This document shows positions 1 through 7,184 of a stretch of DNA of 23,866 bases, one piece after another. A program made the translations under genes and the position numbers. The DNA lies in contig JAHAAK010000034.1 of NCBI GenBank assembly GCA_018376905.1, positions 1-23,866 on the forward strand, in the 5' to 3' direction. The notes beneath the pieces are model-generated. The model made no database searches. It was not told the origin of the DNA and saw nothing but the letters and a program-made list of their open reading frames with translations. The stretch comes from Collinsella sp. Its GTDB lineage: Bacteria; Actinomycetota; Coriobacteriia; Coriobacteriales; Coriobacteriaceae. Position 1 is the stretch's first letter; every line of letters begins with the position of its first letter.

Positions 1-1
1 G

Positions 2-211
2 TTCCTGACCCGCGGCGTGACCGGCGACACCGACATCAACATCATCGACACCGCCGAGTTCGCGATCCCCGGCCTTGACGACGAGTTCCGCGTCATCGTG
101 TCTCCGTGGATCCTCTCCTCGCTGATCACCGATCGCCTTGCCGCTTACTACGAGACGGTCACCAAGCACAACCTCAACTACCGTCGTTACTATCACCAGT
201 TCGACTACTAA
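2..211 (+). CDS. SIS-domain sugar-phosphate isomerase/deglycase, 3' end only
   Basis: Only the last 69 codons are in the window; the gene begins before base 1. The visible tail has the form of the second SIS (sugar isomerase) domain of the AgaS/GlmS-C/FrlB group: a short strand and Pro-Gly turn (IPGLDDEFR), the segment VSPWILSSLITDRLAAYYE, and a C-terminus ending RRYYHQFDY. Deglycases for fructoselysine- or glucoselysine-6-phosphate end in a similar basic-aromatic RRYY pattern. Such enzymes split a phosphorylated Amadori compound into glucose 6-phosphate and an amine in the cytoplasm. The gene is followed by a hairpin terminator and then, on the same strand, by a mannose-family PTS and an FrlC-like epimerase, which fits this role. 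The family (SIS) is fairly sure from sequence; the substrate is inferred from context only, and an aminosugar isomerase is the main alternative. Confidence 0.6.
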   Translation, partial: FLTRGVTGDTDINIIDTAEFAIPGLDDEFRVIVSPWILSSLITDRLAAYYETVTKHNLNYRRYYHQFDY

Positions 212-247
212 TCGGTGACAAATAAGCTACTGATCAAGAAGCACCCT

Positions 248-275
248 GCCCGGGCGCATGCGTCCGGGCATTTTT
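248..275 (+). terminator. Hairpin terminator after the SIS gene
   Basis: A 9-bp stem (GCCCGGGCG pairing with CGTCCGGGC through one G-U pair) with a CATG loop is followed by ATTTTT. It lies 36 bases past the SIS stop codon and 30 bases before the IIA start. Because the PTS genes follow on the same strand with no obvious promoter between, it may be a partial terminator (attenuator) rather than an operon end. Confidence 0.65.
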
Positions 276-305
276 ATGCCGAAATTCGCAAGAAAGGGGA
301 ATCGA

Positions 306-722
306 ATGAGGCAGTTTATCGTTGCATCCCATGCCCATTTTGCGTCTGGAATCGTCGAGAGCATTGGGCTGCTTTCCGGCGAGCGCGAAAACGTCCATGC
401 GCTCTCTATGTATGTCGACGGAAACGAGGACCTGACCAAGGAGGCCGCAGCGATTCTGGACGGCTTTGCCGCGGACGATGAGGTCGTTGTTTGCACCGAC
501 CTCTTTGGCGGCAGTGTCAACAACGAGTTCACCAAGATCGTCCAGACGCGTCCCAACACGCACCTCGTGACCAATATGAACCTGCCGCTCCTTATTCAGC
601 TGCTGTTCGTGCCCGAATCCACCCCGATCGATGAGGCCATTCGCCAGATCGTCGAGGCGGACGACACCAAGGTCAAGTACGTCAACGACCTGCTGGGGCA
701 GGCCGAACTCGATGAGTTTTAA
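306..722 (+). CDS. PTS mannose/fructose/sorbose-family EIIA component
   Basis: A 138-residue cytoplasmic phosphocarrier that takes phosphate from HPr and passes it to the IIB protein encoded next. The N-terminal pattern MRQFIVASHAHFASG places the likely phospho-accepting histidine at residue 9, matching the active His near residue 10 in the mannose IIA family. The conserved TDLFGGSVNNE stretch is at about residues 64-74. The length is that of a free-standing IIA, so it is not fused to IIB as in E. coli ManX. The ATG at 306 is chosen because AGAAAGGGGA lies just upstream; an in-frame ATG at 258 would start inside the terminator hairpin. IIB follows after 17 bases, so the two are probably co-translated. 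The sugar cannot be read from IIA; the SIS and FrlC-like neighbours hint at an Amadori compound. Confidence 0.9.
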   Translation: MRQFIVASHAHFASGIVESIGLLSGERENVHALSMYVDGNEDLTKEAAAILDGFAADDEVVVCTDLFGGSVNNEFTKIVQTRPNTHLVTNMNLPLLIQLLFVPESTPIDEAIRQIVEADDTKVKYVNDLLGQAELDEF

Positions 723-739
723 CCACTGGGGAGCACATC

Positions 740-1210
740 ATGATTCAGATGATTCGTGTAGATTATCGACTGCTTCACGGCCAGGTTGCCGTTAGCTGGA
801 CCTCGGCTCTGGGTGCCGACTGCATCCTGCTGGTGAGCGACACGGTCCTCAATGACAAGCTTCGTCTGCAGGCCCTGTCCCTTGCAAAGCCGGAGGGCTG
901 CAAGGTCGTTGTCAAAAACACCGAGGACGCCGTCAAGGCGCTCCAGAGCGGTGTGACCGACAAGTACAAGCTCTTCGTGGTTTGCGAGACGATCCAGCAG
1001 GCCGGTGCCGTCGCCAAGGCGATGGGGATCAAGAAGATCAACCTCGGCAATGTTGCCTTTAGCGAGGACGCCCGCCAGGTCTCGACCAGCGTATTTCTCA
1101 CGCCCGAAAACGAGGCATACGTCAAAGAGCTGCTCGGCGAGGGCTATGAGCTGTTCATTCAGATGATTCCGGCAGATGCGAAGACTGACGCCGCGAAGGT
1201 CATCGGTTAG
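740..1210 (+). CDS. PTS mannose/fructose/sorbose-family EIIB component
   Basis: A 156-residue cytoplasmic IIB that passes phosphate from IIA to the sugar during transport. The signature VDYRLLHGQV at residues 7-16 corresponds to the family motif (R-I/V-D-x-R-L-I/L-H-G-Q-V) and places the phospho-histidine at residue 13. The rest fits the Rossmann-like IIB fold, with KINLGNVAFSED and the late strand ELFIQMIPAD. A GGGGAG ribosome site precedes the ATG. The IIC start is 8 bases beyond its stop codon, so it is in the same operon. The family is certain from sequence; the sugar specificity is not visible. Confidence 0.92.
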   Translation: MIQMIRVDYRLLHGQVAVSWTSALGADCILLVSDTVLNDKLRLQALSLAKPEGCKVVVKNTEDAVKALQSGVTDKYKLFVVCETIQQAGAVAKAMGIKKINLGNVAFSEDARQVSTSVFLTPENEAYVKELLGEGYELFIQMIPADAKTDAAKVIG

Positions 1211-1218
1211 GGGCCATC

Positions 1219-2010
1219 ATGGTTATCAAGACAATCCTGATTTTCCTGATTGCCCTTTTGGGTTATTCCGAGTGGCTGACGGGCACGAGCTACCTCCAGC
1301 GCCCGATCGTGCTCGGACCTCTGGTTGGCCTTGTCATGGGCGACATGGTGACCGGCACGATCATGGGCGCCACGATGGAGCTTGCCATGGTCGGCGCCAT
1401 CTCGGTCGGCGCCTATAACCCGCCCGATACGATTTCTGGCACTATCCTGGGCGTATCTCTTGCCATGCAGGCCGGCGCGGACGCTTCGGCGGCCCTGACC
1501 CTGGGCATTCCTATCGCAACGATCGTCCTGGCGCTCGATACCGCCCTGGGCCAGCCGGTGATGCTGCTGCTGGTGCACCGTATCGACAAAAACGTCGAGG
1601 ACGGAGACACCAAGGCCATCACGCGCAACATGCTCATCGCCGGTTACGCGCAGAGCTGGTGCGGCCTGCTGATTATTCCCCTGGCATTCTTCTTTGGCGC
1701 CGATGCCGTTGCCAGCCTGCTCAACATTATTCCCGATTTCGTTCAGACCGGCATGGATGTTGCCGCCGCCTTCTTGCCCGCACTCGGCTTTGCGATGCTG
1801 GCGCAGATGATTATGAACAAAACGGTGGCGCCGTTCTTCTTCGCTGGTTTCTTCCTCGTCGCCTACTTTGGCATTAGCACGACGGGCGTGGCGATCTTTG
1901 CCGCGATCATCGTCGTCGCGATGACGGTTTTGGGCGAGAAGAAAAAGGCGGAGCAGCCCGCAGTGGCAACCGAGGATCCTGCGATTGGGAGTGGGTTCGA
2001 TGAGTTTTAA
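1219..2010 (+). CDS. PTS mannose/fructose/sorbose-family EIIC permease
   Basis: A 263-residue integral membrane protein that forms the sugar channel with IID. It is hydrophobic almost throughout, with several membrane spans starting at residue 3 (TILIFLIALLGYSEWLTG). It carries the family's glycine-rich pattern GDMVTGTIMGATMELAMVG, followed by SVGAYNPPDTISGTILG. A charged tail (GEKKKAEQP...GSGFDEF) ends in the cytoplasm. The IID start codon lies inside the last codons of this gene (11-base overlap), so translation of the two membrane subunits is probably coupled. The length is usual for the family. Confidence 0.92.
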   Translation: MVIKTILIFLIALLGYSEWLTGTSYLQRPIVLGPLVGLVMGDMVTGTIMGATMELAMVGAISVGAYNPPDTISGTILGVSLAMQAGADASAALTLGIPIATIVLALDTALGQPVMLLLVHRIDKNVEDGDTKAITRNMLIAGYAQSWCGLLIIPLAFFFGADAVASLLNIIPDFVQTGMDVAAAFLPALGFAMLAQMIMNKTVAPFFFAGFFLVAYFGISTTGVAIFAAIIVVAMTVLGEKKKAEQPAVATEDPAIGSGFDEF

Positions 2011-2836
2011 GTTTGAGTCTTCCTACGACGGGTTGATTACCCGCGCAGATCTTAAGAAGCTGTTCTGGCGCTCGATTCCCTATGAGCACTCCTGGAACTA
2101 CGAGCGTGTGGGCCATATCGGCTTTATGTGGGCCCTTATGCCGATCCTTCGCAAGCTGTATCCGCAGGATGCAGACTTTAAGGCCGCACTCAAGCGCCAT
2201 ATGGAGCTCTATAACGTCACGCCGTACATCTCGACGCTCCCCATGTCTATTGCTGCCGCAATGGAAGAAGTCAACGCCACCGAAGATAACTTTGACACGA
2301 GCGCGATCTCTAATGTCAAGCTTGCTTTGATGGGACCGCTGTCCGGCGTGGGCGATGCCTTCTACTGGGGCCCGCTGCGAATTTTGGCAACGGGTGTCGG
2401 CACGTCGCTGGCGCTGCAGGGCTCTATTCTTGGCCCGATTTTGTTCCTGCTCGTGTTCAACGTCCCCCACTACATCATCCGTTACCTGCTGACGTTTGTG
2501 GGATATCGCTTTGGCTCGGACATGATCAGCAAGGTCCAGGAATCGGGCATTATGGACACGATCGTCAAGATGGCCTCTATCATGGGCGCCATGCTGATCG
2601 GCGCTATGACCATGGAGATGGTCACCGTGGACATTCCGCTCATGGTCGGTGCGGGCGATGGTGCTCAGACGCTCGCCGAGCTGCTCAACGGAATCTTCCC
2701 GGGCTTTGTCACGATGGGGCTGTTTGGAATTGTCTATCTCATGCTCAAGAAGAAGATGAATCCGCTGCTCATCATGCTTGTGATTTTGCTCGCGAGCATC
2801 GCCGGCGCGTTCTTTGGAGTGCTTGGTGTTCAGTAG
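2000..2836 (+). CDS. PTS mannose/fructose/sorbose-family EIID permease
   Basis: A 278-residue IID subunit, unique to the mannose PTS family, which joins IIC in the membrane. Typical features are an amphipathic N-terminus (ITRADLKKLFWRSIPYEHSWNYER), then GHIGFMWALMPILRKLY, the acidic-Met region ISTLPMSIAAAMEE, the pattern KLALMGPLSGVGDAFYWGP, and C-terminal membrane spans (PLLIMLVILLASIAGAFFGVL). The ATG at 2000 is preferred over the in-frame GTG at 1985 because GGGAGTGGG sits just upstream and the family usually begins close to this Met. It overlaps the end of IIC by 11 bases. A hairpin terminator follows before the epimerase gene. Confidence 0.92.
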   Translation: MSFKFESSYDGLITRADLKKLFWRSIPYEHSWNYERVGHIGFMWALMPILRKLYPQDADFKAALKRHMELYNVTPYISTLPMSIAAAMEEVNATEDNFDTSAISNVKLALMGPLSGVGDAFYWGPLRILATGVGTSLALQGSILGPILFLLVFNVPHYIIRYLLTFVGYRFGSDMISKVQESGIMDTIVKMASIMGAMLIGAMTMEMVTVDIPLMVGAGDGAQTLAELLNGIFPGFVTMGLFGIVYLMLKKKMNPLLIMLVILLASIAGAFFGVLGVQ

Positions 2837-2868
2837 AGCATCCGTCATAATCAAAACAATGTAACAGG

Positions 2869-2902
2869 GGGCGTCGCGCACACTGTGCTGCGGCGCCCTT
2901 TT
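2869..2902 (+). terminator. Hairpin between PTS IID and the epimerase gene
   Basis: An imperfect stem of about 13 bp (GGGCG...GCAC with GTGC...GCGCCC, one bulge and one G-U pair) is closed by a short loop and followed by TTTT. It ends only 17 bases before the next start codon, on the same strand. It could end most PTS transcripts while letting some read into the epimerase gene. Confidence 0.55.
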
Positions 2903-2919
2903 GCCGAAAGGTGGACAAG

Positions 2920-3756
2920 ATGGAGTATCCACAGCTTGCCGTTATGAATATCAGCCATCGGTATTTTGACCTGGAGGAGTTCTTTTCGTCGGCGGCGGCT
3001 TCGGGCTACACGTGCTGCGAGCTTTGGACGGGGGCGATGCATTTGTATGTGGATTGCCATGGCTACGATTCACTCGAACAGGCGCGGGAGCTGTCGCAGC
3101 GGTATGGGGTTCGGATTGTGGGGCTTTGTCCCGAACAGAACAACCCCAAGCCGTGGAATATCGCGGCGCGCGGGAATGAGGCACGTGCCCGCACGCTCGC
3201 GTACTTTAAGAACGTTGTGGATATCGCGGCGGAACTTGGAGCCGAGCAGGTCATGGTCTCGAGCGGCTGGGCATTTTTGAACGAGCCGATCGAGGACGCG
3301 TGGGGCCGCAGCGCCTCGATGCTGCGTGCGATTGCCGAGCATGCGGGAGAGCGCGGCGTGCGACTAGTACTCGAGGCCCTACAGCCGGTTGAGTCGATGA
3401 TCGTGAACTCGGCGGCCGATACGAAGCGCATGATCGAGGCAGTTGATCATCCGGCACTTAAGGCGTGTCTGGATTTGGGCGCTATGGCGGTGGCAGGGGA
3501 TACCATCGACGATTATTTCGACCTGCTTGGCGATGATGTCGCTCACGTGCATTTTGTCGATGTTGCGGCAGATGGCACGACGCATCTTGCTTGGGGTGAC
3601 GGCGACCGCGATATGCGCGCCGACCTGGATAGGCTGGTGACGCGCGGCTATCGCGGAGTTGTTTCGGCCGAGACCTATGACTGGCGCTATTTTGCCGACC
3701 CCGCAGCTGCCGATGCGCAGGTAATGGCAGAGTATCGTCGTGCGATTGGCGCCTAG
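2920..3756 (+). CDS. FrlC-like sugar epimerase/isomerase (TIM barrel, AP-endonuclease-2 family)
   Basis: A 278-residue cytoplasmic protein of the xylose isomerase-like TIM-barrel superfamily. The four expected divalent-metal ligands can be placed: Glu152 (LVLEALQP), Asp185 (CLDLG), His211 (HVHFVD) and Glu251 (SAETYD). The ELWTGAMH segment (34-41) and the VESMIVNSAAD region (157-167) resemble fructoselysine 3-epimerase FrlC, which interconverts fructoselysine and psicoselysine. Family membership is clear; the FrlC relation is by remembered similarity and by neighbours (SIS protein plus PTS). Other members of the fold act on tagatose, psicose or inositol derivatives. The ATG at 2920 has AAAGGTGG just upstream, which decides against the GTG at 2911. 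Confidence 0.75.
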   Translation: MEYPQLAVMNISHRYFDLEEFFSSAAASGYTCCELWTGAMHLYVDCHGYDSLEQARELSQRYGVRIVGLCPEQNNPKPWNIAARGNEARARTLAYFKNVVDIAAELGAEQVMVSSGWAFLNEPIEDAWGRSASMLRAIAEHAGERGVRLVLEALQPVESMIVNSAADTKRMIEAVDHPALKACLDLGAMAVAGDTIDDYFDLLGDDVAHVHFVDVAADGTTHLAWGDGDRDMRADLDRLVTRGYRGVVSAETYDWRYFADPAAADAQVMAEYRRAIGA

Positions 3757-3859
3757 GCGGGGTTGGGTTGCGGCAATCTGCCCTATGTTTCCAAATGAAT
3801 ACGGCGTGAGCGGCTGCGACGGATTCTCCCCGCAAGCACTCTAGTATGCTAAAGTACCC

Positions 3860-3889
3860 AGAAGACCGGCGGAGCTATGCCGGTCTTCT
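3860..3889 (+). terminator. Strong hairpin upstream of the his operon
   Basis: A perfect 11-bp stem (AGAAGACCGGC with GCCGGTCTTCT) with an 8-base loop is followed by GTTCTATACG. It lies 104 bases after the epimerase stop and 36 bases before the hisZG start. The weak T-tract (TCTTCTGTTCT) makes it a plausible terminator of the upstream cluster. If the his promoter lies before it (a TATGCT hexamer is at 3845-3850), it would instead sit in the his leader. Confidence 0.5.
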
Positions 3890-3925
3890 GTTCTATACGA
3901 AGCACAGCATGAGGAGGCTCACCAG

Positions 3926-5641
3926 ATGACGGCCACACCGTGGGGATTCCGGGACATATTGCCCGAGGAGGCTCAGGCGCGCGAGGAGATTGCGCTGACG
4001 GTGAAGGGCTGCTTTAGGGAGCATCATTACCTGCCGGTTGAGACACCGCTGCTCGAGGACAAGGGTTCGCTTGAGGAGGGCGGCCGCATCGCGGATACGC
4101 CGTTCAAGCTCTTTGACGACGATGGTCGCCTGCTGGTGGTTCGCCCCGATAACACGCTGCCGATCGTGCGCCTGGTTTCGACCCGCATGCGTGCGGCCGA
4201 TTTGCCGCTGCGTCTGCGCTATGAGGCGCCGGTGGTTCGTGAGTGCCAGCGCAATGCCGGCGGTTCGCGTCAGTTTACGCAGTTGGGTTTTGAGCTCATT
4301 GGCGCGGGTGACACCGCGGGCGACGTGGAGATTGTCTCGCTGGTAGCGGAGGCCGTGCGCAAACTCGCGCTGCCCGATGCGCGTATTATCGCAGGCAGCG
4401 TGCGTCCGTTTAAGGAGCTGCTCGCGGCGTGCGAAGACCGCGAACTGGCTGCCGAGGCGCTGCGTTGCGTGCACGCCAACGACTTTGTGGGCCTCGATGC
4501 CCGCGTGGCGGAAAGCGCCGAGCCCGAGGCCGTCAAGGCTGCCATTAGCGAGCTGCCGCGCCTGCATGGTGGCGCCGAGGTGCTCGACCGTGTCGATGCG
4601 CTGCTGGCGGCGGCCGGTATCGTTGCGCCGTTGACGCGCGAGCTGCGTGCCCTGGTTGAGGGCCTGGCTCCCGAGGATGCTCAGGTGCTGTCCTTCGACT
4701 TCTCCATCATGAATTCTTTCGATTACTACACCGGTCTGGTCTTTAAGGCCTATGCCGGTGGTCTGCCCGATCCGGTCGGCTCGGGCGGTCGCTACGACTC
4801 CATCTTTACCGGCGCGTTTGGCGACGGCATCGAGGTGCCGGCGGCGGGTTTTGCCTTTTCGCTTGAGCGCCTGGAGGCCGCGCGCACCTCGGCCGAGGAC
4901 GCCGCCTCCGATGGCGATCACGCCGTGGGCCGTGGCGCCGAGGGCCCGCTGCGCATCGCCGTGCCCAAGGGTTCGCTCAAGGCCGATACCCTCGACGTGC
5001 TCGAGGCCGCGGGTCTGGACGTCTCTGAGCTGCGCGATCCCGGCCGTCACCTGATCGTGCGCGGCCGCGATACGCGTGCCGGAGAGGGCGCGGTCGGCGA
5101 TATTGAGTTTGTCATCGTGCGCCCCAGCGACGCGCCGGCCTTTGTGGGGTGCGGCGGCGCCGACTGCGGCATCTGCGGCTGGGACTCGCTCATCGAGGCC
5201 GACCTCAACTTGCTGCAGCTGGTCGATCTGGGCTATGGCCTGTGCACCTTTATTGAGGCGGAGCCCGCATGGCGCGCCGGCCAGGCCGAGCGCAACTATG
5301 CCCGCCGCGGGTCGCTTCGTGTGGCCACCAAGTACCCGCGCATCGCGAGCGCCTGGTATGCCGAGCGTGGCGTGAATGCCGACATCGTTTCGCTGCACGG
5401 CAATATTGAGCTGGGCCCCATCGTCGGTATGACCGACCGCATTGTGGACATTACCGCCACGGGTGCGACCCTGCGCGACAACGACCTGGTCATCACCGGC
5501 CGCATTATGGACTGCACGGCGCGCTTCTTCGTCAACCCGGGTTCCGCACGCCTGGATCCGCGCGTGCGCAACCTGGCCGATCGCCTGGCAGCCGCCGTGA
5601 AGGACAAGCATTTTGAGCCCGTCGCGGGCTCGGCACAATAG
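3926..5641 (+). CDS. hisG: HisZ-HisG fusion: ATP phosphoribosyltransferase, regulatory plus catalytic parts
   Basis: One uninterrupted 571-codon frame joins two proteins that are normally separate. Residues 1-318 are HisZ, a histidyl-tRNA-synthetase-like regulatory subunit: VRPDNTLPIVRL (72-83), the motif-2-like CQRNAGGSRQFTQLGFELIG (108-127), DYYTGLVFKAYAGG (266-279), GGRYD (287-291) and the motif-3-like AAGFAFSLERL (306-316). A hydrophilic linker covers 319-340. Residues 341-560 are short-form HisG: LRIAVPKGSL, VRPSDAPAFV, ATKYPRIA (467-474) and the PRPP loop DITATGATL (508-516). The enzyme joins ATP to PRPP, the first and feedback-controlled step of histidine synthesis. Short HisG lacks the regulatory domain of long HisG and needs HisZ in a hetero-octamer; fusion fixes the ratio at 1:1. 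The ATG at 3926 follows GAGGAGG. The gene heads the his operon. Confidence 0.93.
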   Translation: MTATPWGFRDILPEEAQAREEIALTVKGCFREHHYLPVETPLLEDKGSLEEGGRIADTPFKLFDDDGRLLVVRPDNTLPIVRLVSTRMRAADLPLRLRYEAPVVRECQRNAGGSRQFTQLGFELIGAGDTAGDVEIVSLVAEAVRKLALPDARIIAGSVRPFKELLAACEDRELAAEALRCVHANDFVGLDARVAESAEPEAVKAAISELPRLHGGAEVLDRVDALLAAAGIVAPLTRELRALVEGLAPEDAQVLSFDFSIMNSFDYYTGLVFKAYAGGLPDPVGSGGRYDSIFTGAFGDGIEVPAAGFAFSLERLEAARTSAEDAASDGDHAVGRGAEGPLRIAVPKGSLKADTLDVLEAAGLDVSELRDPGRHLIVRGRDTRAGEGAVGDIEFVIVRPSDAPAFVGCGGADCGICGWDSLIEADLNLLQLVDLGYGLCTFIEAEPAWRAGQAERNYARRGSLRVATKYPRIASAWYAERGVNADIVSLHGNIELGPIVGMTDRIVDITATGATLRDNDLVITGRIMDCTARFFVNPGSARLDPRVRNLADRLAAAVKDKHFEPVAGSAQ

Positions 5642-5746
5642 CGCGAGCACGCACGGGCGCCCCCATATCCGGGCTGCGGGGCGATTGTCGCCGCCGCCTG
5701 GTCTCTCGTTTCTCAAACGCAACCTCGACCGATAGGGGATACCGAT

Positions 5747-7183
5747 ATGAAGACCATCAAACTTGCTCCCGGCGAGCGCCTTGTTACCAATCAGCTCAAC
5801 CGCAAGGGCGTGCTGCCGCAAAACATCGTCGATGCCGCCCGCGATATCGTGGCCAACGTGCGCGCCAACGGCGATGCCGCGGTGCGCGATTACTGCCAGC
5901 GTTTTGACGGTGTTGAGCTGGAAAGCTTCCGCCTGCCGCAGGAGCAGATCGATGCTGCGCTCGAAGGCCTCGACCCGGCCTTTGTCGCCGCGCTCGAGAA
6001 GGCCGCGCGCCAGATTCGTGAGTTCCACCAGCGCGAGGTCGAGCAGAGCTGGTTTACCACGCGTGCCGATGGCACGATGCTCGGCGTCAAGGTGACCCCG
6101 CTCGCCGCGGCCGGCATCTACGTGCCGGGCGGCCGCGCGCAGTACCCTTCCACGGTGCTCATGAACGCCATCCCCGCCAAAGTCGCCGGCGTCAAGCGCG
6201 TGGTCATGGTGACGCCGCCGCAAAAGGACGGCTTGATCAGCCCCTATACGCTCGCGGCTGCCAAGCTCGGCGGCGTGGACGAGATCTACATGGTGGGCGG
6301 CGCCCAGGCCGTGGCCGCGCTGGCGTACGGCACCGAGACCATTCCGCGTGTCGATAAGATCACCGGCCCGGGCAACGCCTTTGTCGCTGCGGCCAAGCAG
6401 ATTGTCTCGGGCGATGTGGGCATCGACATGGTCGCCGGCCCGTCCGAGGTCTGCGTGCTGGCCGACGCTACGGCCAAGCCCATGGTGGTCGCGGCCGACC
6501 TGATGGCTCAGGCCGAGCACGATCCGCTGGCCGCCTGCTACCTGGTTACCTGCGACGAGCAGTTCGCACGCGAGGTCGAGGCGGGCATCGATATCCTGGT
6601 GGCGCAGTCGTCGCGGGCCGAGATTACGCGCGCCTCGCTCGACAACGAGGGCACGATCGTGGTTGCCGCCGACATGGCTGCCGCCGTCGAAGCCGTGAAC
6701 ACCGTGGCACCCGAGCACCTGGAGCTGCACTGCCAGGATGCCATGGGCCTGCTCGGTGGCATCCGCAACGCCGGCGCCATCTTTGTGGGCGCCTGGAGCT
6801 CTGAGCCGCTCGGCGATTACGTCGCCGGCCCCAACCACACGCTGCCCACGGGCGGCACGGCCATGTTCTCCAACCCGCTTTCGGTGGAGGAGTTCGTCAA
6901 GCGCTCGAGCGTTATCTGCTACACGCCCGAGGGCCTGCTCTCCGACGCTCCGGCTACACAGCGCCTGGCCGAGGCCGAGGGCCTGTGGGCGCACGCGCTT
7001 TCGGCCGCGCTGCGCCGCCGCGTGCTGGAGCAGGGCGAGGACGCCGTGAGTGCCGAGTCGCTGGCCGCCGCCGACCTGACCAAGGTTGCCTGGCCGGGCG
7101 ATGCCGTGGCGACGGTCGCCGAGGGCGTGAACCTGGCTGCGAAGGCTGCCGAGGGTGCCGCCCCGACGGGCGAGGAGGCCTAA
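5747..7183 (+). CDS. hisD: Histidinol dehydrogenase
   Basis: A 478-residue cytoplasmic zinc enzyme that oxidises L-histidinol to L-histidine in two NAD-dependent steps, the last of the pathway. Clear signatures are AGIYVPGGRAQYPSTVLMN (122-140), ITGPGNAFVAAAK (205-217), AGPSEVCVLAD (230-240), QAEHDP (255-260, zinc ligands), APEHLE with catalytic Glu323-His324, and GPNHTLPTGGTA (361-372). It is about 40 residues longer than E. coli HisD, the excess being an Ala-rich C-terminal tail from about 445. The ATG at 5747 follows TAGGGGAT. The 105-base gap after hisZG holds no convincing hairpin or promoter, so the two are probably co-transcribed; hisC begins 2 bases after the stop. Confidence 0.97.
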   Translation: MKTIKLAPGERLVTNQLNRKGVLPQNIVDAARDIVANVRANGDAAVRDYCQRFDGVELESFRLPQEQIDAALEGLDPAFVAALEKAARQIREFHQREVEQSWFTTRADGTMLGVKVTPLAAAGIYVPGGRAQYPSTVLMNAIPAKVAGVKRVVMVTPPQKDGLISPYTLAAAKLGGVDEIYMVGGAQAVAALAYGTETIPRVDKITGPGNAFVAAAKQIVSGDVGIDMVAGPSEVCVLADATAKPMVVAADLMAQAEHDPLAACYLVTCDEQFAREVEAGIDILVAQSSRAEITRASLDNEGTIVVAADMAAAVEAVNTVAPEHLELHCQDAMGLLGGIRNAGAIFVGAWSSEPLGDYVAGPNHTLPTGGTAMFSNPLSVEEFVKRSSVICYTPEGLLSDAPATQRLAEAEGLWAHALSAALRRRVLEQGEDAVSAESLAAADLTKVAWPGDAVATVAEGVNLAAKAAEGAAPTGEEA

Positions 7184-7184
7184 C

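Noticed and set aside
3757..3925. A histidine leader peptide or T-box riboswitch before the his operon
   Set aside because: No run of His codons and no T-box signature were found; only one plain hairpin is present.
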